Shown here: piece by piece, positions 1-11,800 of the stretch | Numbering within the stretch: position 1 is the first letter of the stretch | How the letters are laid out: every line of letters starts with the position of its first letter | Assembly (NCBI GenBank): GCA_020002185.1 | Contig: CM034534.1 | Span: 18,041,087 to 18,105,086, forward strand | Direction: 5' to 3' | Length of the DNA stretch: 64,000 nt | DNA from: Paraescarpia echinospica | Taxonomy: Eukaryota; Annelida; Polychaeta; Sabellida; Siboglinidae | Translations under genes and position numbers: made by a program | Notes under the pieces: model-generated | What the model saw: only the letters and a program-made list of their open reading frames with translations | Database searches by the model: none | Told to the model about the DNA's origin: nothing

Positions 1-1512
1 AATAAGACAGCAACAGAATGCTGGAATATATTAAAGAATGAAATTAAGTGCATAGTAAATAAATTTGTGCCCTTCAAAAAACAAGGTTAACGGTCCAAAA
101 AGAAACACTTATCGAAAGAAGCCATTAGAAAAATTAAGTATAAACAAATGGTGTGGAAGTCATATAGATGTACTGGAAATTATGAAGACTACAACAGTTA
201 TAAAGAAGCACTTAACCAAGCTACAACTGAAATTAGAAATTCAAAGAGAAGCTATGAACAACAATTAGCTAGTAATATAAAACATGACAGCAAGAGTTTT
301 TATGCGTATGTTCGAAGCAAACAGAAAGTTCAAGATAAGGTTGGTCCTCTAGAAGATAGTGATGGAAATATAATATCAGACGGATTCTTAATGGCAGAAG
401 ACCTGAATGAGTACTTTAGTTCAGTGTTTACCAGAGAAGATATCAGTTCACTGCCAGTACCTGAGGCTAAGTTCAAGGGGGCAGATTCAGACTATTTAGG
501 ACAATTAATTGTAACCCCGGAAATGGTAGCTAAGAAAATAAGGGCTATGAAGGATAATAAGTCACCTGGAGTGGATGGGATTCCGCCCAAACTACTATTG
601 GAAATTGTAGAACAAATTAGCGTACAGCTTGCAACAGTTTTCAATTTGTCATTAGAAGAGGGAGTGGTTCCTTTAGAATGGAAAGAGGCAAACATTATAC
701 CATTATTTAAAAAAGGTTTGAGAAACAAGTCAGCGAACTATAGACCAGTGAGTTTAACATCAGTGATTTGCAAATTATTAGAAAGACTAATTAAAGATCA
801 CATGGTGGATTTTCTTGTTAAACATAACTTGATAAACCCATCTCAACATGGGTTTTTTAAAGCGAGGTCATGCTTAACAAATATGTTATGTTTTTTGAAA
901 GACATCACTAAGTGGGTAGATGAGGGATCACCAGTAGATATTGTATACTTAGATTTTTAAAAAGCTTTCGACAAAGTACCACATCAAAGATTACTGCTTA
1001 AACGAATATGGCATACGAAATGGTATAATAAACTGGATACCAAAAAAAATGGCTGATTGACAGAAGACAACGTGTAGTAGTTGATGGGGAGGCTTCAAAC
1101 TGGAAATCGGTATTGAATGGGGTATCACAGGGATCAGTACTAGGACCTATATTATTCTTAATATATATCAACGATTTGGATGATGAAATAACAAGCAAGG
1201 TGTTTAAATTTGCGGATGATACAAAAGTTTAGAAGGATTAAAAGTGATGGAGATAGACAACATTTACAAGATGATCTTGACAAGTTGATCAAATGGTCTG
1301 AAAAGTGGCAAATGCTGTTCAATTTTGGGAAATGTAAATGCCTCCACACAGGACAGGGGAACGAAGAGGTAGACTACAATGGGGCTACTGTACTAAGTAC
1401 TGCTGTAAAAGAAAAGGACTTAGGGTTAACCGTTAGTGCTGATATGAAGGTTTCAGAGCAGTGTGGAATTGCAGCTTCAAAGGGAAATCAAATCCTTGGA
1501 TTAATTAGGTGA
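1..1512 (+). mobile_element. CR1/Jockey-type LINE reverse-transcriptase fragment, broken
   Basis: Coding similarity runs from the first base, so the element is cut by the window edge. The reading frame carries a typical non-LTR linker and RT fingers (SPGVDGIPPKLL, NYRPVSLTSVICKLLERL, then YLDF just before the AFDKVPH motif). It is broken by a TAA at 958-960 and by frame changes between 960 and 1210. The FADDT catalytic motif is still readable near 1212. The last part (1210-1512, KWSEKWQMLFNFGKCK region) is again open. It is a dead copy, probably lying in an upstream intron of LYAR. The CR1-like placement is inferred from motif wording, not from a phylogeny. Confidence 0.85.
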
Positions 1513-1627
1513 AACTTAATGCATAGATAAAAGGGTTGGACTCTGGATAAGCCAAAGGGCTTCCTTGTCCACCTGCCACCTAGAGTTAATTCTCTGGGTG
1601 GCAATCTTGTTAAATCTTGTTAAATCT

Positions 1628-2355
1628 TGACTAAAGGGATTAAACTGGGCTTTCACTGCTTTGAAGCCAGTTCCGCCAAGTTGTCAACTGCCCTTTCCAA
1701 ATAAGTCTATGGGCATAGTGACTGCCTCCATGGTGCACACAATTCAGCCTAAACTACAGTGGGTGTGAAAAACATCCTGACGTATTTGTACTTGAGCCAA
1801 TAATTAACTGTCCACCAAGCAGCAGTAGAGCAATGTGGTTTAATTGGACTAATATAAATCACCAAGTTATGTGGCATTGACTATTGCTTTTGTCTTTCAT
1901 TCCAGTGTGGTATTTAAATATAAAATGGGATATATGTTCTATCCTTAGTCAATGTAGTTAGTAAATTGTATTATATATGGTATGTACGATATAAATATAT
2001 TTTGTAAATATTTATGAATTTGTTTATACTTTTTAATACATCCCTAATGATGATGATGAAAGTACTTGATATTCTCAAATATTATTTCAATACTTTGGGC
2101 ATGTATATCAATAAATGGCAAGTTAGATTACGTATTAACCTGTCTTGTTTAACTTCTTGAGAATGTGAGTCAAACAATTGTACTTATTGCATTTAAGCAT
2201 ACAGTGCATTATACCATAAAATATTCCGATGAAAAATGTAATAGTAATTGCTTCAAATGTAATAGTAATAGGAAGAATTCAGCATGTAATAGTAATAGGA
2301 AAGAAACAAAGTAATAGTAATACATTACATTGCAATGTAATTGACACCAGGTCTG
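1628..2355 (+). mobile_element. Non-autonomous hAT-like element copy, 5' truncated
   Basis: From about 1628 this stretch matches the reverse complement of the hAT element at 13213-13991: shared blocks include the 'gggattaaactgggctttca' segment and the 'ccaccaagcagcagtagagc' segment. Its right end reads ccaggtctg, the inverse of a CAGACCTGG-type hAT terminus. The left terminus is missing; the LINE fragment lies just upstream. It has no coding capacity. It sits upstream of LYAR exon 2755-2875, in the opposite orientation to its relative at 13.2 kb. Confidence 0.65.
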
Positions 2356-2754
2356 ATATATATATATATATTTATGTATGTATATGTCATATTTATATTG
2401 CAGTATTGTACTATATTCATTGGATTAAAATCATTGTAACAGTTGCAGATATCTAAAGTAGTGTGTGTTTTGCAGATTTTGTTACTCTATTTGAAGAATT
2501 GGGATTACAACATAATAAACCAATATTAATATGTGTTAACCATCAAATACATGGGACCAGCCCATTCACATTTCACATGCAATAACAGAAACATCTCCTT
2601 TAAATGTTAAAATAAATAAAGTATGTTTTAATAAAATCAGATAAGATGGTGAGTGGTCTGATTATTACTTGTAAAAGGAATCATGCAGTTTGAATGTTAA
2701 ATTATTCCACATAAATATCATTTGTATGTTTATAGGTTATTGTTTATTTTGTAG
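2356..2754 (+). other. LYAR intron sequence, no further feature
   Basis: AT-rich sequence between the hAT remnant and the first visible LYAR exon. It starts with a short TA run. The exon acceptor is tttgtag ending at 2754. Confidence 0.5.
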
Positions 2755-2875
2755 GGGAGACTCGTACAAGGAACACACAAAGTGTATCAGCGAGGAGGAG
2801 AAGTATTCAGGCAAAGACTTCAAACCACGTCCAGGGGCCAACAAAGGAGAGGCGAAACAAGAAGCCTGGTTCTAT
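2755..2875 (+). CDS. LYAR: LYAR exon: end of second zinc finger
   Basis: Acceptor tttgtag ends at 2754 and donor gtaggt starts at 2876. The first base completes a codon split as xx|G, expected to be the Trp of the family's DFW motif. The exon then encodes GDSYKEHTKC, supplying the last His and Cys of the C2HC finger, and ends with KQEAWFY in phase 0. Confidence 0.9.
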
Positions 2876-5800
2876 GTAGGTCTGATACATAAACACAATG
2901 CAAATACAATTTATATAGAAATACATGCATAGTTTACATACATTGTAATTATAAAATTATACTTTTTAAATATAAAAAGTGTAACATTGCGGACAGCAGA
3001 CAGAAATGGAGGGAAATAACAAAGAAAGCAGAAGAAGCTACTCGGTGACATGGACCCCATCCCGCAAGGGAGCAAGTGAAAGAAGAAGAAGAAGCTACTC
3101 AGTGACATGGACACCATCCCGCAAGGGAGCAAGTGGAAGAAGAAGAAGCTACTCGGTGACATGGACACCATCCCACAAGGGAGCAAGTGGAAGAAGAAGC
3201 TACTCAGTGACATGGACCCCATCCCACAAGAGAACAAGTGAAAGAAGAAGAAGAAGCTACTCAGTGACATGGACCCCATCCCACAAGGGAGCAAGTGAAA
3301 GAACAAGAAGAAGCTACTCGGTGACATGGACACCATCCCACAAGGGAGCAAGTGGAAGAAGAAGTAGCTACTCGGTGACATTGACACCATCCCACAAGGG
3401 AGCAAGTGAAAGAACAAGAAGAAGCTACTCGGTGACATGGACACCATCCCACAAGGGAGCAAGTGGAAGAAGAAGTAGCTACTCGGTGACATTGACACCA
3501 TCCCACAAGGGAGCAAGTGAAAGAACAAGAAGAAGCTACTCGGTGACATGGACACCATCCCACAAGGGAGCAAGTGGAAGAAGAAGTAGCTACTCGGTGA
3601 CATTGACACCATCCCACAAGGGAGCAAGTGAAAGAACAAGAAGAAGCTACTCGGTGACATGGACACCATCCCACAAGGGAGCAAGTGGAAGAAGAAGTAG
3701 CTACTCGGTGACATTGACACCATCCCATAAGGGAACAAGTGAAAGAACAAGAAGAAGCTACTCGGTGACATGGACACCATCCCACAAGGGAGCAAGTGGA
3801 AGAAGAAGTAGCTACTCGGTGACATTGACACCATCCCATAAGGGAACAAGTGAAAGAACAAGAAGAAGCTACTCGGTGACATGGACACCATCCCACAAGG
3901 GAGCAAGTGGAAGAAGAAGTAGCTACTCGGTGACATGGACACCATCCCACAAGGGAGCAAGTGGAAGAAGAAGAAGCTACTCGGTGACATGGACCCCATC
4001 CCATAAGGGAGCAAGTGGAAGAAGAAGAAGCTACTCGGTGACATGGACACCATCCCACAAGGGAGCAAGTGGAAGAAGAAGAATAAGCTACTCAATGACA
4101 TGGACCCCATCCCACAAGGGAGCAAGTGGAAGAAGAAGAAGCTACTCGGTGACATGGACCCCATCCCACAAGGGACCAAGTGGAAGAAGAAGAAGCTACT
4201 CAGTGACATTGACACCATCCCACAAGGGAGCAAGTGGAAGAAGAAGAAGAAGCTACTCGGTGACATGAACCCCATCCCACAAGGGACCAAGTGGAAGAAG
4301 AAGAAGCTACTCGGTGAGGGGGACCCCATCCCATAAGGGAGCAAGTGGAAGAAGAAGAAGCTACTCGGTGACATGGACCCCATCCCACAAGGGAGCAAGT
4401 GGAAGAAGAAGAATAAGCTACTCAATGACATGGACCCCATCCCACAAGGGAGCAAGTGGAAGAAGAAGAAGCTACTCGGTGACATGAACCCCATCCCACA
4501 AGGGACCAAGTGGAAGAAGAAGAAGCTACTCAGTGACATTGACACCATCCCACAAGGGAGCAAGTGGAAGAAGAAGAAGAAGCTACTCGGTGACATGAAC
4601 CCCATCCCACAAGGGACCAAGTGGAAGAAGAAGAAGCTACTCGGTGAGGGGGACCCCATCCCGTAAGGGAGCAAGTGGAAGAAGAAGAAGCTACTCGGTG
4701 ACATGGACCCCATCCCACAAGGGAGCAAGTGGAAGAAGAAGAAGCTACTCGGTGACATGGACCCCATCCCACAAGGGAGCAAGTGGAAGAAGAAGAAGCT
4801 TCTCAGTGACATGGACACCATCCCACAAGGGAGCAAGTGGAAGAAGAAGAAGCTACTCGGTGACATGGACCCCATCCCACAAGGGAGCAAGTGGAAGAAG
4901 AAGAAGCTATCCAGTGACATGGACCCCATCCCACAAGGGAGCAAGTGAAAGAAGAAGAAGAAGCTACTCAGTGACATGGACACCATCCCACAAGGGAGCA
5001 AGTGGAAGAAGAAGAAGCTACTCGGTGAGGGGGACCCCATCCCATAAGGGAGCAAGTGGAAGAAGAAGAAGCTACTCGGTGACATGGACCCCATCCCACA
5101 AGGGAGCAAGTGGAAGAAGAAGAAGCTATCCAGTGACATGGACCCCATCCCACAAGGGAGCAAGTGAAAGAAGAAGAAGAAGCTACTCAGTGACATGGAC
5201 ACCATCCCACAAGGGAGCAAGTGGAAGAAGAAGAAGCTACTCGGTGAGGGGGACCCCATCCCACAAGGGAGCAAGTGGAAGAAGAAGAAGCTACTCAGTG
5301 ACATGGACCCCATCCCACAAGGGAGCAAGTGGAAGAAGAATAAGTATAACACGAAAATTCTCATGAAAAGTTTATGACATGAACCACAGAGTGAATGGTG
5401 TTGTTCTCTTCTTTCCCTGAATGTCCAGGGTGAGGCTGGCATTGATACCATTTCTGTTTTCTTGTTCTTCCACCTGATTGTTTTGGTTGTTGTGGTTGCA
5501 CAGTGATATAAATGTAATGTATAAAACTACGATGTGTAATGTACGGAAGTCATTAAGGTATTAATCCATTGGGTATTGGCGCACCTATGTACCTGTATGT
5601 GACTGTACTGTTTGTTCTTGTAGCAAGTGCAACAGGCGATTGACAGTGCCAACAGTTCCGACCACCGACTGAAGGAGCTACTTGAGAGGCTCAAAGAATT
5701 CCCAAACATTCCTCGCAAGAAAGCAAAGTTTGAGGCATGTGACACCTTCAAGCTTTTCGTTAATAGTTTTAAGCATAACGCTTTATTTACTGGAGAATAC

Positions 5801-8800
5801 ATTGCACAAAAGTGATTATAAATCTACCTGTTAGAGCACATTAATTACTATGGTTTGACATGTCACATTTTAGCTTGTATTGATTAATTGATATATCGTG
5901 ATACACATCGTGTGATACAACATGCAAAGCGGCATATCAATACACCACCGAAATATTTAAAATTGATGTTTCTGTTTACATTGGGTGAACAAGTGAAATT
6001 GTTTGTAGAAATTTTTTCAATGTGACAATAACAAGATGCTACGTGGTAACATTAGATCATTTGTATTTCTCTGATCATCAAGGGATAAAGTTGAAACACT
6101 TCAAAATGCACTACAATGCACCGTTTTGAGCCTACCCCCAGTAGTAGTGAATGTAACAGATCATGTTCCAGATTCCCCAGATGTGCGTAACAGCCCACAC
6201 CATTATTGTGAGGCTACAATGGCTGACTAAATTATGTCCCATCAACTTTTTGATGTTGGCAGAAATGCATACCTTATGGTCTCATTTTCCAACATCCAGT
6301 TCTTTTTCCTTGACAGTTAATCAAAAACTAATAAACTACTAAATGAATGGTTGCTATAGGCATTGTGTTTTTACACGTAGCCCCATTTTTAGACCTGTTT
6401 ATCTCAAAATGTTGCTTTTTAAAACTGTGCTTAGTTTTAGCAATAAACCAGAAACTACTGAAGATATTTAAACAAATGAGGTGTCATTTTCAAGCTTAAA
6501 ATATGTGGAATCGATCGAGGTATCACGAAATATGTATCATTACATCCGGAATCACTTGTAGAACTTTGTCAAGAACAGCGTACGAGTGAAGAATGCAGCC
6601 TTGGTCACCCAGGCTTGGGATGCCATCAGTGCCTCCCTGTCCGTGAGTACCTGTCACATTTTTCCCACTTTTTCTAATATCCTTGCTTCCCATCAGATTT
6701 CATAAGGGACAGTTGTTGTAAGAAAGTAGATGTGTAATCTAGTAATAATAATAAATGTGTAATGATGAGGTAATACATATATATGGTAATGCGAAGCCGC
6801 CGTAAATGGTAGCGTATATGTCCTAAGGAACAAAACTGTATGAGAAGAACATGATTTTGTCACGTGGTTCCACTTCTTAGGTCTCTGCGTTGGCTTCCTG
6901 TCAAATTTGTTGTATAATGTTTTAGTTCTGTTTATTACCTACTATACACTTTTCATATAAACACGCTTCCAGCATATTCATCTGTAGATATTGCGTACTC
7001 CTGTTAGAAAGCCTATCCATCTTCAATCATCTGGTTCTGGTTTACTTTTGATCCTAGACTTAAAACCGACATGAAAAAGCAACATTGGAACAAACCTTTT
7101 CGCTTTGTTGTTCAGATTCTTGGAATTTATTCCCTCTTTGTTTAGATCAGTTAAAAATATATTACTATTCTGCCGTCATTCCAAAAACTTACCTTTACGA
7201 CTTCGCTTATCCACCATAGCTCCCTGGCGTATCCATCCATGTGTTGACAACTTTAATATTACTTATCGGTTTTGAGATAGACCAATTCTTTTGTCTTGAT
7301 GTGCCTCTAGGTGCAATAGACTTTACCTTGTTATTACTATAGTTAGGTAGAATGCCATATTCACTTGGGCAACACATCGTTAGAAATGAGACAACATCTT
7401 TTAAGATGAGTCTATTTTGAATATCAGATGAAATTCAGTTTACACATAACGTGGATAGTACTGATGTACATGTACAGTCGTGCCTCGTTATAACGCGGTA
7501 GTCGGGGTCCACGAACTGAATCCGCGTTATAAACGTGGCGCGTTCCCATATCTGCCGTCAGGGGCGCTACGACGACGACCGACACCGCTGCTGCACGAAG
7601 AACGCCATCGAAGTCGACCGAAGTGTGCAACGTCGCGCAGTCTATACGCAGTTTATGAAGCTTATTAAACTGCCAGCCAATGTCAATGTGTATTCTGTTT
7701 AAATGTCGTACACTTTTGGACACTGTTGAACTGAATAAAATTCATGAATTGTGTACCGTTTTTAAATAAACAACGGACCAACAAGCCACGGTCAACTGAA
7801 CGATAATATGGTACCGCTGACGTAAGATCTAAAATAATGACCTGGCACTAGGCAGCCGAATACGCAAATGATTTGAGATACGCTGTGTTAGAGTTTATTA
7901 AGTATTTAAAGCTATGCGTACGCTCACAATTGGCTTAACTTCGTCTTTCAATCAATATCAAAATACCAATTTAGAAAGCACATTTACCGTGCCGAACAAT
8001 ATTACGATTCACCAATTCATATGCGGTTGACGAATTAATATTTTGGCGCACCAGTACAGGCAGTAATTTTGCGTTCATCGCAACGAAAAGCTAATATTTG
8101 TTACGCAATGTTAGCTTACTGATCTTGCCTACTAAGCTTTATTAAAACGTATTTAACCCATTCTTAAGCAAGGCGTATTTGTGAATTTCAACTGCACTTT
8201 ACAAGCCCGAACTGGCGATCTGCGGAAGCCATGAGCATGACTAGCAGATCGGAAACGATTCGTTTGATGTCGGCTTAAAACAAATCATACCTCGCTCCAC
8301 ATTTACTGTTCCTAAAGTTAAAACTGAACATAATTATAGTCAACGAAACTTTGATAGCATTGGCAGTGCAGAATAAACAACGGCAACGTAGTGACGCGCC
8401 TCACACTTGATTCGTTGCAGTTGTACGTCAACGTTCAATTTATTGTCCGCCAACTAGTCTTTCAATATACACATGCCGTGGACAAAGACGGGGATAACTT
8501 CACACAAAACAATTGACAGTTATTACCGTGTTAATATAGTTTGTCATAGCGCCCATGTTCCCCCATGGCGGCAGAAATTCGGGGTCCACGACCGACCGCG
8601 TTATAACCGAATCCGCGTTATAACGGGGCGCGTTATAACGAGGCGTGACTGTATTTATAAATCTATGAATAACAATATAATTATGCCAGTGGTGTATAAA
8701 TACAAACCTATTGGTGTTTGGTGAAATGCTCTGGCTCCTGATGTAGTAGACCTATTGATGCGTAATATTTCAGAACGGAAGTGCGCCAGAGAAGAAAGAC

Positions 8801-11800
8801 AGTAACACAGACAGCACCGACAAAAACGCAGAATCGGTCTCAGAAAAAGAAACAATCAACGGTGCTGCCGAGAAAAGCGACGCGAAATTGAGCAAGCGGG
8901 AACGGAAAGAAGAAAGGAGGAGACTGGCAAAGAAGGGAGAAAAGAAAGACAAGGAGACTGAGAATGGACACGAGAGTAAGAAGAGTAAGAAGATGAAGAA
9001 GAAGAGAAAACACGATGATGAGGATGAGGAGGGAAAAGAGAATGGTCAGGATGATACAGACGGACACAAGTCAAAGAGCAAACACAAGTCAAAGGAAAGT
9101 CACACAGAGGAAGAGCCGCTGAACAAGAAGCAACGAACCGAAGACGTGACAGGTGAGACACTGAAATATGTTCCCTTCTCAATTCAGTAGTTTTGTTCAT
9201 CGAGTTACTGGCTCATTTCTTGAAGATTTCTAACATATCTAGTATCAACTTAAGGCCGGTGTACGCTGGCACTTACTGAGCTGGGATCTCATTCTCTAAA
9301 CTCAGAATACCTGGTAATCAACTTGATGATTGTGAGTATTTAAGTTAGCTGGGGCGGGTATCATGTCAGTTGATTTCTTTATTTTTTTTTACATAGAACA
9401 TTAGTAGGTGTCAGTATGAACATGTGTACTATTAAAAAAACCAAGGCACTAGTGTCATATGTCACCAATCTGTCCTTTAAAACCTAGTATTTTTAGTGTG
9501 TCTGTGGAAAGTCCCTTTTCAGATTCTTGGAAACTGACGATGTTTCCATAATGACAATCACGTGTGCGTCAGCCCAGTTCAAACATAAATTCGTTCACCA
9601 TGAATGCAGATCATATAGTCTGGTTATTCTCATGCCACTATGCTGTTGTATTATAATTACCTAAATGCATCACACTGTCAAACCACCAAATACTGGCGGT
9701 AGTTTTGTTTATTCTCTGATAATGCCCGACCTCCACCACCAGTTGCAATGACACATGACTGACCCACTACGTGTCAATCAATTTTGTCTACCACAACAAG
9801 TTCAACACGTGGTCCATCGTAACACAATATCATTAGGCAACTTGGCGGGGAAACCTTGGGGGGAAATCTCAGTAATAGAAGTGTCTGTCAAATCTTGTTG
9901 AAATAAATGGTGGTGAAAAGGTCACATTTCTAAGCCAAAATTAAGCATCTGGTGACACTTGTGTTATCAACAACAACCAGGAAGTATTACTTAATGTAAC
10001 TTTTTATAAAAACTACAATACTTACAAAGCCATAACTTGGCATATGAACTCGACTTGTGTTTACCCAAAATTGCACTGGATGATTTTATGTTTGGTGAAG
10101 GGGTCATGCCAAAAAATGCAGTACGGATTTTGTTGTCTTTCAACATTGTAGCAAAATCTTTATGAAGCTGTATCAAACTTAATATGCATTTGTTTACAAA
10201 AAAAACCCGTATGAATGTCAATAACATATTTGCACTTACAACCATACAATTTTTTTTTTTGGAGTTTCTCAAAATTAAATAAAATGCCATTTTAGGGTGA
10301 TTTTTGACATATGTTTTAATTGTCTTTAAACACATTTAAATATCACTAAACAACATAAAAAATGTAAAATTTTTGGTCTGGAATATTGTTTAATGTGTCA
10401 AGCATTGTCTGAGAATTTTTTTGCTTTATCTTCAAAATGTTTATTAATTTGATTTAAATCAAAACAAGCATGTCATAGGCAATCTTACCACCTTAAAGGA
10501 AGAAGAATGGCTTGGTTTTTGCTCATTACATTTAAAATTAATTCAGCAAAAACTAAGACTTACCTAGTATCAGAGCCGGTATGTAACAAAGTACATTTAC
10601 TTTGTAACTTTACTTAAATAGAAAAGTTTACTTTTCTTCACAATTTTTGGAAGTACTTTTACTTGTAACGAAGTACAAATAATGTGTACTTTCCAGAATG
10701 TAACAAAATATTAATAATTTCTGTGTTAATGTGTTTTCGATGCAAGATCCATGCCGGAAGCTGAAACTGTTTGCCACTGGCACAGATTTATTTATAGATA
10801 TCAGTGGGAACAACACACTAGCATTTTCTGATTGGTCAATTCACTACCATTAACCGGAATGATCACCAGGTGGCATGCAAGTTGCAAATACTTTTTCGAG
10901 CCATTTAAACAATGAGGTACAACATCCAATGCTGTTTTTGTTATCAATGTTCAAGATGTAGATTATAAACAGGAACAACGTTAAACTAATTCTGCTTGTT
11001 GTGTGCACCAGTGTATCAGATATGTTCAATGTACAAGACATAGACAAGACATTGCCATCTAGCGACGGCGAGCATGCACTGGTAACGCAATATTAGTCCT
11101 ATACAACTACATGTTTGCCTAAACTTGATGCATCACCATCAGTATTATCCATTCCATCATTCCACATCCAGTGTTATACAGTATTGCATTTTAGGGCACT
11201 GTTGAGGGCCAGATACGGTTCCTGTTCGCATCAACATGTGGTGTTATATCGCTCATTTCAACCACGGTTCGCGCTAACCCAAAAGCTCAACACTGACAAC
11301 AGCACAAACTGCCGCAAACCGGAGCAAGAAGTTAACTAGTTGAACAGATGTGATTAAACTTAGAAGAAAGTTGAAGATATTTATGTTTTTGATTTATACT
11401 TTAGCATCTAGGCTATTAGCTGATTTGTTAGAAGTTGCCTTAATTGGTCATGAAAAATAATGGTTCATCTATGATTTGTAGTTTCATTTTTTTCAGTATG
11501 AACTCTCAACTAACTCAGATGTTCACCAGCTAGTATGTGTTATTTTGTGTAACACTAGTTAAATAAAGCTCTTGTTTGGTTTACATGCTAAATGACCTTG
11601 TGGATGTTTTGTTTCACTTGCAATGGGTAGCTGTGTCGGCCTTTGTATAAGTTACTTGACAAAAGTACATTTAGGTTTACTTCAAGTATATTTGTTTACT
11701 TTTTACTTTTACTTCAAGTACGTTTTTAAAAAGTACTTTTACTTGAGTAGCTTTTTTCTTAGTTGTACTTTTAATCAAGTACAAAATGAAAATGAAAGTA

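Noticed and set aside
2911..5451. 846-codon open frame on the - strand
   Set aside because: It is the 54-bp array read through: 18-codon period, no start context, no domains, and other frames are equally open.
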